Positions 1-5,456 of a DNA stretch of 13,092 nucleotides are shown here, one piece after another. A program made the translations under genes and the position numbers. Positions within the stretch are counted from its first letter, which is position 1, and each line of letters begins with the position of its first letter. The notes beneath the pieces are model-generated. The model searched no databases. It was not told the DNA's origin and worked only from the letters and a program-made list of their open reading frames with translations. The DNA lies in contig JACVCA010000020.1 in NCBI GenBank assembly GCA_016742295.1, positions 1 through 13,092 of the forward strand, in the 5' to 3' direction. Source of the DNA: Alphaproteobacteria bacterium. Lineage in GTDB: Bacteria; Pseudomonadota; Alphaproteobacteria; JAGOMX01.

Positions 1-860
1 GTGTAGAGCTTGCCGGCCGCATAGGAAAAGGAGGACAAAGATGGATTGATTTATATGTCTTTCAATTGCAACCCTCAGAATTGATTAAGATTGCTCTTAT
101 ACTTGCTCTTTCCCGTTATTATCATGGGCTTTCACTTAACGATATTAGAAAATCTTCATTTCTAATTACTCCTCTTTTGCTTATTTTACTACCTGCAGTC
201 TTCGTAATGCGCCAACCAGACCTTGGCACTGCAATCCTTCTGATTATGGGAGGGGGAAGCTTAATTTTCTTGGCAGGAGTTAGATTATGGAAATTTGCCT
301 TCGTTGGCATTTTAACCGCCTTAAGTGCCCCTCTTATATGGAATCATTTAAGAACTTACCAGAAAGAGCGTGTTCTAACCTTTTTAAATCCAGAAAGGGA
401 TCCATTAGGATCGGGTTATAATATTTTGCAGTCAAAAATTGCTTTAGGGTCCGGAGGAGCCTGGGGACGTGGATTTATGAAAGGTAGCCAAAGCCATCTT
501 AATTTTTTGCCCGAAAAACAGACAGATTTTATCTTTAGTACCTTTTCAGAGGAATTTGGAATGATCGGTAGCGTTGGTCTATTAATACTGTATAGCATAC
601 TCATTGGTTATGGTTATAAAGTGAGCCTAATAAGCCGTAATACTTTCGGTCGTTTTCTAGCCATGGGTGTCACAACCATTTTATCTCTGTATGTATTTAT
701 TAATATGGCGATGGTTATGGGAATTGTACCTGCTGTGGGAGTACCTCTTCCCTTAATTTCTTACGGAGGGACCTCCATGTTAACTTTATTAATGGGATTT
801 GGTTTTTTAATGAGTGTCGATGTTCATAAAGACTTACGCCTTGGTAAAACTGTTTTTTAA
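1..860 (+). CDS. rodA: RodA/MrdB, SEDS peptidoglycan glycosyltransferase (5' end missing)
   Basis: Integral membrane SEDS-family glycosyltransferase that polymerises lipid II into glycan strands with its partner class B PBP (PBP2) in the cell-elongation machine. The frame is open from the first complete codon at position 3, so the true start is upstream; the codons before the TTG at 66 already encode the conserved segment GRIGKGGQRWID before QPSEL. The loop motif PEKQTDFIF (Asp codon 525-527) corresponds to the conserved H-T-D-F loop of SEDS proteins that carries the essential Asp; His is Gln here. Near the C-terminus, VPLPLISYGGTSMLT is the family signature. Several hydrophobic helices are visible, and the protein ends in a short charged tail. 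This is an ordinary chromosomal housekeeping gene and marks the host side of the tRNA boundary. The distinction from FtsW rests on the short C-terminus and the RodA-like QPSEL region. Confidence 0.93.
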   Translation, partial: VELAGRIGKGGQRWIDLYVFQLQPSELIKIALILALSRYYHGLSLNDIRKSSFLITPLLLILLPAVFVMRQPDLGTAILLIMGGGSLIFLAGVRLWKFAFVGILTALSAPLIWNHLRTYQKERVLTFLNPERDPLGSGYNILQSKIALGSGGAWGRGFMKGSQSHLNFLPEKQTDFIFSTFSEEFGMIGSVGLLILYSILIGYGYKVSLISRNTFGRFLAMGVTTILSLYVFINMAMVMGIVPAVGVPLPLISYGGTSMLTLLMGFGFLMSVDVHKDLRLGKTVF

Positions 861-893
861 TTATTTTTACTCGACAGAGCTTTAAGGGTTTGG

Positions 894-930
894 TAAACAC
901 AAAGAGTTAAATACTTTAAATTTGTGTTTA
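894..930. repeat. AT-rich inverted repeat abutting the tRNA gene
   Basis: TAAACACAAA (894-903) and TTTGTGTTTA (921-930) are perfect 10-bp inverted repeats. Inside them TTAAA (907-911) and TTTAA (915-919) pair again around a 3-nt loop. The right arm ends on the base immediately before the tRNA 5' end at 931. No T-run follows, so it is not a classical intrinsic terminator for rodA. It overlaps the place where the tRNA promoter should be. The function is unknown. Confidence 0.6.
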
Positions 931-1006
<76 letters not shown>

Positions 1007-1033
1007 TATAAACCAAGGGCTTAATATTTTATG

Positions 1034-1104
1034 GAAGTTTCTAAAATCTTTAAGGGGAGCATATGGGGAGCAAAATTTAAAAATTCATCATTATGAGAAA
1101 CTTC
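1034..1104. repeat. Putative att-arm repeats next to tRNA-Lys
   Basis: GGGGAGCA occurs twice in direct orientation (1054-1061 and 1065-1072), 11 bp apart, which puts both copies on the same helical face. They are framed by a perfect 9-bp inverted repeat, GAAGTTTCT (1034-1042) and AGAAACTTC (1096-1104). The cluster starts 28 bp after the tRNA 3' end. Short helically phased direct repeats beside a tRNA attachment site are typical of arm-type integrase or excisionase binding sites. The role is inferred; the repeats themselves are seen directly. Confidence 0.45.
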
Positions 1105-1318
1105 TTTAAATCAATCTACTTCCTTCATTCTTAGAATGGCTTTTATAAGGCTTTCTTGGCTTCTTAAGAATTTACCTTCTAAAATTTTCACTAAACTGTC
1201 CCTACTTGAATACATTTAGCAGCTTTAGATTATTTTAGTGTTTTTACTATTTGATTTTCTTAAGCTCTTGACTCTAGAATTCCTTTAAATCAATAAATTG
1301 AATTCAGATCATTCTGAT

Positions 1319-1349
1319 ATACGTCTTAAACAGAGCTTTAGAGACGTAT
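1319..1349. repeat. Hairpin-forming inverted repeat in the gene-free region
   Basis: ATACGTCT (1319-1326) and AGACGTAT (1342-1349) are perfect 8-bp inverted repeats. The stem continues inward with TAAA (1327-1330) against TTTA (1337-1340), leaving one bulged G (1341) and a 6-nt loop. No T-tract follows, so a terminator is unlikely. It could be a protein-binding site or part of an RNA. Confidence 0.5.
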
Positions 1350-1553
1350 TACTGACAGTTGCTAAAAATCCCCTGCACTGAAGCTTTTAGTATACCTATC
1401 ATATTTAGAAGACGAACTTTACTTCAAGTTTGATGTAGACTTTCAAATACGATTATAGACTAACCATTTATTTCTAAGTAAAATTTTATCTATTTCTTTA
1501 CAATATCTTCCATTCTAAAAATGTATTTCTTGGCTTTTCTTACAAACAAGCCA

Positions 1554-1583
1554 TTGACAATTTGTCATCTAATTTAATAAAAT
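1554..1583 (+). promoter_or_regulatory. Predicted sigma70-type promoter for the element operon
   Basis: The perfect -35 hexamer TTGACA (1554-1559) is followed after 18 bp by TAAAAT (1578-1583), one mismatch from the -10 consensus. It lies about 100 bp before the first gene start at 1682 and is the only good promoter match seen ahead of the gene run. It would drive the HTH gene, the replication initiator and probably the tra genes that follow without substantial gaps. Confidence 0.55.
1555..1567. promoter_or_regulatory. Candidate operator palindrome over the -35 box
   Basis: TGACAA (1555-1560) and TTGTCA (1562-1567) form a perfect 6-bp inverted repeat around one central T. It overlaps the -35 hexamer and the start of the spacer. 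A dimeric repressor bound here would block RNA polymerase. Candidate binders are the HTH protein encoded just downstream or a regulator outside the window. Confidence 0.45.
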
Positions 1584-1681
1584 ATGGTTATAACATGTAT
1601 AAAATACCTTTATATACAGTTTTAGACTTAAGTATCTTTTAAAAGCGTTTGAGAAGCAAAAATTGGAAAGGAGATATAGCG

Positions 1682-1906
1682 ATGAGTTCATCTTTTTTAA
1701 CATCCGAGCGATTAGCAGAACGTTGGAGCATAACCCCTGCAACACTTAAACAATGGAGATGGAATGGTCGTGGGCCTCACTTCCTTAAAATTGGCGGAAG
1801 AGTTTTGTACCGTGTAGAAGATGTCGAAGACTTTGAATCTCAAAAGCTTCGCCAAAATACTTCTCAAACAGATAGCCAAAATGTTCGTAGAGATTCTAAT
1901 CGCTAA
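1682..1906 (+). CDS. AlpA/excisionase-like helix-turn-helix DNA-binding protein
   Basis: A 74-residue protein whose residues 5-50 fit the HTH_17 / excisionase (MerR-like winged-helix) family. A segment beginning FLTSERLAERW, then ITPATLKQWRWNG, forms the helix-turn-helix, and GPHFLKIGGRVLYR forms the wing, followed by a short polar tail. Such proteins in mobile elements act as recombination directionality factors (excisionases) or as small transcriptional regulators. ATG at 1682 is preferred over the TTG at 1649 because GGAAAGGAG (1665-1673) sits 8 bases before it, and because the residues from the upstream TTG fall outside the domain. It is the first gene of the run, 98 bases after the predicted promoter, and its stop lies 15 bases before the initiator's ATG. 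It may control its own promoter through the palindrome at 1555-1567 or bind the repeats near the tRNA. Function is inferred from family and position. Confidence 0.8.
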   Translation: MSSSFLTSERLAERWSITPATLKQWRWNGRGPHFLKIGGRVLYRVEDVEDFESQKLRQNTSQTDSQNVRRDSNR

Positions 1907-1921
1907 CTGTTGGGTTTAGAT

Positions 1922-3085
1922 ATGACTTCTCAACTTTTGATCAATGAACCCCCTCTGCAGGTTCTACCCACCCTTGCCTTTAAAATAGGGCTCAATGAAG
2001 CCATTATCCTTCAACAAATTCATTATTGGTTAAACCCTCAAATTAATAAAAAATGCATTGAAGGCCGTTATTGGGTTTACAATAGCTGCGAAAGTTGGCA
2101 GCAGCAGTTCAAGTTTTGGTCTAAAAACACCATTCGGCGTGCCATTGTGTCTTTGCAAACACAAAGGCTTCTGATTATCCGTAACTTTAATCATGATAAG
2201 TTTAATCACAGCAAGTGGTATTCCATCGATTATGAGCAATTACAATTACTTGAGACATGGGCCAATCGATTTACCCAAAATGGGTTTATCGATGAAACCA
2301 AAATGGGTAAATCGATAAACTCAAATTGCACAAATCGAAGTGATCAAAATGGGTCAATCGAAGAACCCAATTTGGGTAAATCTCTTACAGAGACTACTTC
2401 CAGAGATTACACAGAGACTACACACACCGCGGGCGAGAAGGTATTAGGACCTTCTCAAAACCTCTATTCCCTTTCCGGTGAAGAACTTTCTCAACCAAGT
2501 TCACAACATCCTGCGATGATGTTAGCGCTCTGGAACGACGCCATACGTAAGCCAGAATCCCCCTTGGCGTTGACTTTTGAACGTAAAGCTGTCCTTGCTA
2601 AAAGCCTGAAGCAATCTTTCGATGGCAACCTTGATACCTGGAACGCTTATTGCAACCGGATTTCCAAGCTCCCTTTTCTAATGGGCCAGGGGGAGCGAGG
2701 ATGGAAGGTAAGCCTAGAATGGGCTTTGGAGCCTGATCATATCCGCAAGGTCCTTGAAGGCAACTATCAGCAAAATAATATCCCAATTTCTCAAGTTGTA
2801 CCGGTTACGAGCCCCGTCATTGATTTTACCGCAGTCCATCCTCAATGGGCCAAAGTCTGCAAATTTCTCATCCAATCCCTAGGTGTACCTAAATTCAACA
2901 GCTGGTTTGCGAACTTAGTGCCTGAACAGCTCGATACCTCTTCGCCTGTGCTTAGAGCTCCCAGCCTTTTCGTCAAAGAATGGATTGAACGGCTTTATCT
3001 CAAAGACCTTGAACATGCCTTTCGTCACCTTGATGGAAACATCAAAAGCGTTTCAATTGTCCATAAACCAGGAGAGAAAGAGTGA
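1922..3085 (+). CDS. Replication initiator with winged-helix N-terminus and DnaA domain I-like C-terminus
   Basis: About 387 residues. Residues 1-105 resemble the winged-helix N-terminal domain of phage and plasmid replication proteins (Trp-rich, with SKNTIRRAIVSLQTQRLLI as the likely helix-turn-helix). Residues 111-154 are a polar linker encoded by the iteron array. Residues 252-282 carry the spaced signature FLMG...GW...KVLEGNY, common in phage replisome organisers. Residues 307-373 look like DnaA domain I (W309; FNSWFANL; LFVKEWIERLY), the part of DnaA that contacts DnaB helicase and other partners. Inferred role: bind the internal iterons and recruit the host helicase to replicate the excised element. 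ATG 1922 is chosen; an in-frame TTG at 1910 adds four residues. Neither has a clear ribosome-binding site, so coupling to the upstream gene is likely. The stop overlaps the next gene's GTG by 4 bases. Function is inferred from architecture. Confidence 0.75.
   Translation: MTSQLLINEPPLQVLPTLAFKIGLNEAIILQQIHYWLNPQINKKCIEGRYWVYNSCESWQQQFKFWSKNTIRRAIVSLQTQRLLIIRNFNHDKFNHSKWYSIDYEQLQLLETWANRFTQNGFIDETKMGKSINSNCTNRSDQNGSIEEPNLGKSLTETTSRDYTETTHTAGEKVLGPSQNLYSLSGEELSQPSSQHPAMMLALWNDAIRKPESPLALTFERKAVLAKSLKQSFDGNLDTWNAYCNRISKLPFLMGQGERGWKVSLEWALEPDHIRKVLEGNYQQNNIPISQVVPVTSPVIDFTAVHPQWAKVCKFLIQSLGVPKFNSWFANLVPEQLDTSSPVLRAPSLFVKEWIERLYLKDLEHAFRHLDGNIKSVSIVHKPGEKE
2254..2382. repeat. Tandem 23-bp iterons inside the initiator gene (candidate replication origin)
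   Basis: Five full units begin at 2254, 2277, 2300, 2323 and 2346, and a 14-base partial unit begins at 2369, all with an exact 23-bp period. Offsets 1-9 read AAAATGGGT in three units, with variants in the others. Offsets 12-16 read ATCGA in all five full units. Unit junctions create inverted repeats: ACCCA-AAA-TGGGT (2273-2285) and ACCCAA-T-TTGGGT (2365-2377). Because 23 is not a multiple of 3, the units fall in successive reading frames, so the repeat is conserved as DNA rather than as a peptide. The 70 bases at 2181-2250, just upstream, are AT-rich (21 G/C by hand count) and could be the unwinding region. The layout parallels the origin within phage lambda gene O. Repeats are certain; origin function is inferred. 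Confidence 0.8.
2387..2421. repeat. Short direct repeats downstream of the iterons
   Basis: Three copies of an 11-mer, ACAGAGACTAC (2387-2397), CCAGAGATTAC (2400-2410) and ACAGAGACTAC (2411-2421). The two identical copies are 24 bp apart, so in frame they encode a repeated T-E-T-T. They start 5 bp after the last iteron. They may be an accessory part of the origin or only low-complexity linker coding. Confidence 0.5.
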
Positions 3086-3456
3086 CTTATTTAAATTTTT
3101 TTCATCTTGGGATGCCTTTTCATAAAAAGGTTTGGTCTTCTTTCAGATTGTTTACAAAGATTCAATGCTCCTCTTTCCGAGATAGGTCTATAGTTGGTTT
3201 TCCCCCGTTTTCCAACTGTAGCCTAGGCGCCGGGTTTCCCCGCCCCGGCACCACCCTTACTTTAATTTTGTTTGCTTTATTTTCTTTAAATCAAAATGTT
3301 TTTACGGCAGGCCCCTTAGCCTTCATCTCTCCTTATCTAAACAAAGACTTACACGCTGCTCAGAGGGCTCACACTACGCAAGCAAGCAGTTTTCTAGATT
3401 ACCTTTATCTTGAACACCGCCAATCTTTTTTAAATTCATCAGGAGAACCCCTATGA
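3082..3456 (+). CDS. Hypothetical protein with internal hydrophobic segment, possibly secreted
   Basis: I do not recognise this 124-residue ORF. GTG 3082 is supported by GGAG (3071-3074) seven bases upstream and by a GTGA overlap with the initiator's stop; its own stop overlaps the traA ATG by 4 bases. Residues 1-35 are basic and aromatic. Residues 36-57 are encoded by a paired-hairpin element (3188-3252). Residues 58-77 are hydrophobic and end in VFTAG, which could be a signal-peptide core with cleavage after Ala. That would leave a mature peptide of about 48 residues rich in His, Ser and Leu. The arrangement of a basic N-terminus, then the element, then a hydrophobic core is the same as in the pilin precursor that follows. 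A small exported or membrane protein of the conjugation system is possible. It could also be a translated leader with no protein function. Confidence 0.45.
   Translation: MTYLNFFHLGMPFHKKVWSSFRLFTKIQCSSFRDRSIVGFPPFSNCSLGAGFPRPGTTLTLILFALFSLNQNVFTAGPLAFISPYLNKDLHAAQRAHTTQASSFLDYLYLEHRQSFLNSSGEPL
3188..3252 (+). repeat. Paired-hairpin palindromic element, copy 1
   Basis: Hairpin A: CTATAGTTGG (3188-3197) pairs with CCAACTGTAG (3212-3221, one G-T wobble) around a 14-nt pyrimidine-rich loop. After a 4-nt gap, hairpin B: GGCGCCGGG (3226-3234) pairs with CCCGGCACC (3244-3252), with a single C-A mismatch at 3228/3250. It lies in frame within the ORF at 3082-3456, where the encoded peptide contains the segment LGAGF and then PGT. 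Copy 2 at 3515-3582 has the same layout, gap, loop-A length and mismatch position. Confidence 0.7.
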
Positions 3457-3857
3457 AACTCAACTTCAATCCCTTCATTAACTTCTCATCACCCTTTCTA
3501 CCTTCTACTTCCTCTTGTGTAACCTCTCCTTCCCAAAGTTACACAAACTTGGGCGCCAGGTTTTCTTGTTTTCCTGGCACCCTCTTTTTCTGGGGGATAT
3601 TTGCTCTTATCTGCTGCTTAGGGGGTTTTGATGCTTGGGCCGTGACAGATGCAGAACTGACTGAGGAAATCACTAAAGGCGAAAAGTTTATCACAGGTGG
3701 TTATCTCCGTTTAGGCCTTCTCGCAGGATGCGGGGTAGCAGGAATCATCGCTATGTTTAAACAAAGCGTTATGGGCATGCTGATTGCAGGTGGTGCAGCT
3801 CTCTTTGTCTTCCTTATCAACGGGTGGATCAAAACTAACTTTGCAGCTCTTATCTAA
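3453..3857 (+). CDS. traA: TraA-like F-type conjugative pilin precursor
   Basis: A 134-residue precursor of the pilus subunit. AGGAGAA (3441-3447) precedes ATG 3453. The leader ends with the hydrophobic segment LFFWGIFALICCLGGFDAWA, and A-W-A then V-T is a good leader-peptidase site after residue 63. The predicted mature pilin is 71 residues, against 70 for F pilin. It has a short acidic start (VTDAELTEEITKGEKF), two hydrophobic helices (about residues 20-35 and 43-59 of the mature form) and a Lys-containing turn between them (MFKQS), as in F pilin. It stands directly before traL, the usual place of traA. Residues 21-43 of the leader are encoded by the second paired-hairpin element; without them the leader would be about 40 residues. 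Maturation may use the S26 peptidase encoded at 10025. Confidence 0.85.
   Translation: MKLNFNPFINFSSPFLPSTSSCVTSPSQSYTNLGARFSCFPGTLFFWGIFALICCLGGFDAWAVTDAELTEEITKGEKFITGGYLRLGLLAGCGVAGIIAMFKQSVMGMLIAGGAALFVFLINGWIKTNFAALI
3515..3582 (+). repeat. Paired-hairpin palindromic element, copy 2 (inside the pilin leader)
   Basis: Hairpin A: TTGTGTAAC (3515-3523) pairs perfectly with GTTACACAA (3538-3546) around a 14-nt loop. After a 4-nt gap, hairpin B: GGGCGCCAGG (3551-3560) pairs with CCTGGCACCC (3573-3582), with a C-A mismatch at 3554/3579. Hairpin B shares GGCGCC-R-GG and CC-Y-GGCACC with copy 1, and the A stems differ in sequence but keep pairing. The reading frame through both copies is the same (L-G-A-x-F, then P-G-T). 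A T-rich run follows hairpin B, so in untranslated RNA it could also act as a terminator or attenuator. Confidence 0.7.
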
Positions 3858-3869
3858 GGAGAAGCTTTG

Positions 3870-4166
3870 ATGTCAAATGATTACGATCAGCACATTATAC
3901 TGCATCATTTGGATGATCCATTACGGATCTTTAAATGGACCATTGATGAAGCGCTTTGCTTAATTCTGCCGCCCTTTTTAGGTATCGGATTAGAGCGACC
4001 TCTACTGGGTGTGATGTTTGCAGGCTTCAGCTTTTGGGGACTCCGGCAAATCAAGAAACGCTATGGGCTCAGTACTTTGCGGCATGCCATCTATTGGTAT
4101 TTGCCGCATAATTCCCGCAAGCTTAAAAATACGCCACCCTCTTATATCAGGGAGTATGTCGGATGA
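3870..4166 (+). CDS. traL: TraL, T4SS pilus assembly protein
   Basis: A 98-residue inner-membrane protein of the F-type T4SS core, the family equivalent of VirB3. The N-terminus has the family motif LDDPLRIFKWTIDEAL (about residues 14-29), followed by one long hydrophobic stretch (about 29-58). The C-terminal pattern YGLSTLRHAIYWYLP is typical of TraL. ATG 3870 is chosen over the TTG at 3867 because AAGGAG (3856-3861) then lies at the usual 8-base distance. It starts 12 bases after traA, and its stop overlaps the traE start (ATGA). Length and position match the family. Confidence 0.92.
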   Translation: MSNDYDQHIILHHLDDPLRIFKWTIDEALCLILPPFLGIGLERPLLGVMFAGFSFWGLRQIKKRYGLSTLRHAIYWYLPHNSRKLKNTPPSYIREYVG

Positions 4167-4726
4167 AGCTGCTTCTCTTGAATGCACGTCTTAGGGATAT
4201 CGTAGCCCAACGTAATTCTTTATTGCTGATATGTGTAAGCCTTCTTTTGATTGTCTTTGTGCAAGCTCTCTACACACTTTTTAAAAGCGAGCATGTGGTC
4301 ATTGTTCCCCCAGAAATCACACAAAGCTTTTGGGTGGAGAAAGGACGGGTGTCAGCAAACTATATTGAGGAGATGGCTTTGTTCTTTGCAACCCTTATCC
4401 TTGATAACAGTGCAGGCAGTTGTGCTTATCAAAGGGACGTCCTCTTGCGATATGCAGTCCCTGAAGCTTATGGCCGGCTGAGAGCCATGCTTTTGGAAGA
4501 CGAAGAGCGCTTTAAAAAAGAACAGCTCTCTACCAGCTTTAAGCCTGCCTCTATCCAAGTTAATCCTAAAACTCTAATAGCTGAGATCACGGGAGATTTG
4601 ATCTCCTATGTGGGACAAAAGCGTCTTTCTCAAGTGCGTGAATCTTATCGCTTTGCTTTTACTTACAAGCAAGGGCGTCTCCTCATTCAATCCTTTGAAG
4701 CTATAAGGAGTCAAAAACATGGTTAA
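4163..4726 (+). CDS. traE: TraE, T4SS inner-membrane assembly protein
   Basis: A 187-residue protein of the TraE family, the F-type equivalent of VirB5/VirB8-like core components of the channel. A short cytoplasmic N-terminus is followed by one transmembrane helix (residues 19-39) and a periplasmic domain. The segment VVIVPPEITQSFWVEKGRVS just after the membrane helix and YIEEMALFFATLILD are family hallmarks, and the C-terminal half carries the RESYRFAFTYKQGRLLI strand pattern. The length is close to that of F TraE. It overlaps traL by 4 bases and traK by 8 bases, so translation is likely coupled along the operon. Confidence 0.93.
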   Translation: MKLLLLNARLRDIVAQRNSLLLICVSLLLIVFVQALYTLFKSEHVVIVPPEITQSFWVEKGRVSANYIEEMALFFATLILDNSAGSCAYQRDVLLRYAVPEAYGRLRAMLLEDEERFKKEQLSTSFKPASIQVNPKTLIAEITGDLISYVGQKRLSQVRESYRFAFTYKQGRLLIQSFEAIRSQKHG

Positions 4727-5456
4727 ACATCTACTTACTAAAACACGTTTTCAGGTAAGTTGTGTATTGATTATAAATGTTCTCGTAGTTCCTCAAACCT
4801 TTGCCCTAAAAGAATATCCTCTTATTGATCAACATCAAGTCAATGCAGTGATTTCTAATCGGGAGATTAATCGGATCACCGTTGTCCATGACCGCATCCG
4901 TCAAGTCTTTGGTGCTGATGGGACCTTCTCTCATGAAGTGGATGAAGAAGGCGGACAGCTCTTTATCAAACCTCTTAAGCCCCAACAAACCAAACCCATT
5001 CATATTACCATTGTAACCGAAAACGGTCTGACTCAAGATTTAAAACTCAATCTTGCTGACATTGACGCTGAAACCATTGTCTTAAGGCAAACAGAAACCT
5101 CTTCTTCCCCCTCTTTAGAGCCTGGTAAAAACCCTCTCATCTATCTGGAGGCCCTTCTTCAGCTGGTTCAAGCCATGGGCCGTAGTGAAGACATGGCAGG
5201 TTTTCAAAAGAGTAAGGAAGGAGAAAAGCGTATTTATTCGCCTCATCTTAAAACTAAAGTTAGAGCCCACTATAAAGGCAGCCTTTGGCAAGGATGGGTT
5301 TTTGATCTTTATAACACTTCTGAGTCTTCCCTTGAGCTTAAAGAACAAGATTTTGCCAGATCCAATGACCTGGCAATTGCTCTTCAAGATCATCGCTTAA
5401 ACCCGCAAGGCTGCACTCGCCTTTATATAGTCTCCCGCATTCAAGGGGAGATCTAA
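4719..5456 (+). CDS. traK: TraK, secretin-like T4SS outer-membrane core protein
   Basis: A 245-residue periplasmic protein that, with TraV and TraB, forms the envelope-spanning core (VirB9-like). A signal peptide spans about residues 1-29, ending QTFA before LKEY. The mature N-terminus shows the TraK pattern of a short beta-rich domain (VISNREINRITV, RIRQVFGADG), with GQLFIKPL and the TIVTENGLTQDLKLNL strand following. AAGGAG (4705-4710) lies 8 bases before ATG 4719. The gene starts inside the end of traE, and its stop shares one base with the traB ATG. Confidence 0.92.
   Translation: MVKHLLTKTRFQVSCVLIINVLVVPQTFALKEYPLIDQHQVNAVISNREINRITVVHDRIRQVFGADGTFSHEVDEEGGQLFIKPLKPQQTKPIHITIVTENGLTQDLKLNLADIDAETIVLRQTETSSSPSLEPGKNPLIYLEALLQLVQAMGRSEDMAGFQKSKEGEKRIYSPHLKTKVRAHYKGSLWQGWVFDLYNTSESSLELKEQDFARSNDLAIALQDHRLNPQGCTRLYIVSRIQGEI

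Larger units (their letters stand above)
1007..1553. other. AT-rich gene-free stretch between tRNA-Lys and the element's first gene
   Basis: No frame on either strand gives a convincing gene; stops are frequent in all frames that I checked. The best open frame is a 34-codon minus-strand ORF (1111-1215) without a ribosome-binding site. The stretch holds repeats next to the tRNA (1034-1104) and a hairpin (1319-1349). It may be the arm region of an attachment site, possibly with decayed sequence. No integrase gene is recognisable here. Confidence 0.6.

Noticed and set aside
66..860. TTG at 66 as the rodA start
   Set aside because: The frame is open upstream to position 3 and encodes conserved RodA residues (GRIGKGGQRWID), so the gene is cut by the window edge.
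1111..1215. 34-codon minus-strand ORF in the gene-free stretch
   Set aside because: It has no ribosome-binding site, a stop lies immediately before the ATG, the surrounding frames are full of stops, and the peptide is not recognisable.
1007..1553. oriT, relaxase or integrase remnant
   Set aside because: I looked for recognisable coding remnants on both strands and for a known nic-like motif and found none that I could support.
2254..2421. Repeat array as a CRISPR
   Set aside because: Units are contiguous 23-mers with no spacers, inside a coding gene, and no cas genes are nearby.
3226..3252. GC-rich hairpin as an ordinary intrinsic terminator between the initiator and traA
   Set aside because: It is inside an ORF with good start signals, T bases are not contiguous after the stem, and a paired copy with the same architecture sits in the traA leader.
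4251..4481. Plus-strand ORF overlapping traE in another frame, and similar overlapping ORFs in traK, traB and traC
   Set aside because: They have no family resemblance or start signals and lie fully inside well-supported tra genes.
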